64,000 nt of DNA from JABMNT01 sp048262655. GTDB lineage: Bacteria > Pseudomonadota > Alphaproteobacteria > Rhodospirillales > Casp-alpha2. The position numbers and the translations under genes were made by a program. The first letter of the stretch is position 1, and each line of letters begins with the position of its first letter. The notes below the pieces were generated by a model, which had not been told where the DNA came from, ran no database searches, and saw only the letters and a list, made by a program, of their open reading frames with translations. Below, in pieces: positions 63,800 through 64,000 of the stretch. Location of the stretch: positions 34,649 through 98,648 of the forward strand of contig JBLXEY010000010.1 in assembly GCA_048262655.1 (NCBI GenBank), written 5' to 3'.

Positions 63800-63923
63800 A
63801 ATTCCCCCCACCCTGCGCAAACCCCGCCCGGCGTAATAGCCTGTCTGTCGAATCCACTCTAACACCCGACGTGACGTGAATGCCAATCGTATCGCAGCCC
63901 AGTTTCTCGGCTCAACGCTGGTC

Positions 63924-64000
63924 TGTCCTGCCCCCCTATAACTGATCCATTTTTGTTATAAAATAGGATGAGGAATGGGAGGTCTGAGATGACGAGGAAG
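63924..64000 (+). mobile_element. Probable left end of an IS3-family insertion sequence, truncated by window edge
   Basis: TGTCCTGCCCCCC at 63924 resembles an IS3-family terminal repeat (TGACCTGCCCCC type). A short AT-rich leader, GGGAGG and the start ATG ACG AGG AAG (63989-64000) follow, as in IS3 orfA genes. The other end and the transposase body lie outside, so the call is tentative. Confidence 0.4.
63989..64000 (+). CDS. First four codons of a probable IS3 orfA transposase, truncated
   Basis: ATG at 63989 follows GGGAGGTCTGAG and encodes MTRK before the window ends. IS3 orfA products commonly begin with such a basic motif. Nothing more can be said without the next bases. Confidence 0.35.

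Noticed and set aside
1..64000. CRISPR arrays, tRNA or rRNA genes, prophage
   Set aside because: No regularly spaced repeats, cloverleaf-like sequence in intergenic spaces, or phage structural genes were seen on reading.

Overview
This 64 kb window is chromosomal DNA from an alphaproteobacterium, most likely a marine member of Rhodospirillales in the broad sense. That placement is inferred from gene content: a glnE tail followed by bcp and a DUF455 gene, an RNase E with a long acidic/basic tail ending in KRGWWRR, amiC and mrcA beside rne, TAXI-type TRAP transport, and moderate GC. It rests on no database search. I see no rRNA, tRNA, CRISPR array or prophage.

Layout. 1-9.9 kb: glnE 3' end, a TPR-glycosyltransferase, bcp, DUF455, an orphan FliL-like gene, an SDR, an exostosin-like gene, prfB with its programmed frameshift, then GFA, DUF1772 and VOC genes. 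10-23.8 kb: envelope and RNA core genes (mrcA, amiC, rne), an aminotransferase, a gamma-glutamyltransferase-like lipoprotein lacking the usual nucleophile, and an M48 protease-lipoprotein-DsbA group next to a PDZ-only protein. 24-32.8 kb: wecB-wecC, mtnN, thiamine pyrophosphokinase, DUF1479, a second TPR-glycosyltransferase and a GMC oxidoreductase.

32.9-41.5 kb holds the most interesting locus: a tight minus-strand run of eight genes. In transcription order they encode a secreted acidic protein, a lipoprotein, an inner-membrane TPR protein, a PEGA/formylglycine-enzyme-fold protein, a 52-residue membrane protein, a MotA/TolQ/ExbB proton channel, and two von Willebrand A proteins. The N-terminal helices of both VWA proteins look like those of ExbD/TolR and keep the channel aspartate. 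I read this as a proton-motive-force-driven envelope machine in which VWA domains replace the usual periplasmic domain.

42-45 kb: a TAXI TRAP transporter with an internal terminator. 45-55.8 kb: a probable RpiR-controlled catabolic regulon (D-threonine-aldolase-like enzyme, RidA, RpiR regulator, amidohydrolase, dppABCDF-like ABC transporter, serine hydrolase). Similar TGAAA/TGTAA-N5-TTACA boxes lie in the ridA and dppA control regions. 56-61.7 kb: two related sensor kinases, one fused to hemerythrin, and an MFS exporter. 61.8-64 kb: an accessory-looking end with a possible permuted NlpC/P60 effector-like protein, an overlapping membrane-anchored partner, and what may be the left end of an IS3-family element cut by the window edge.
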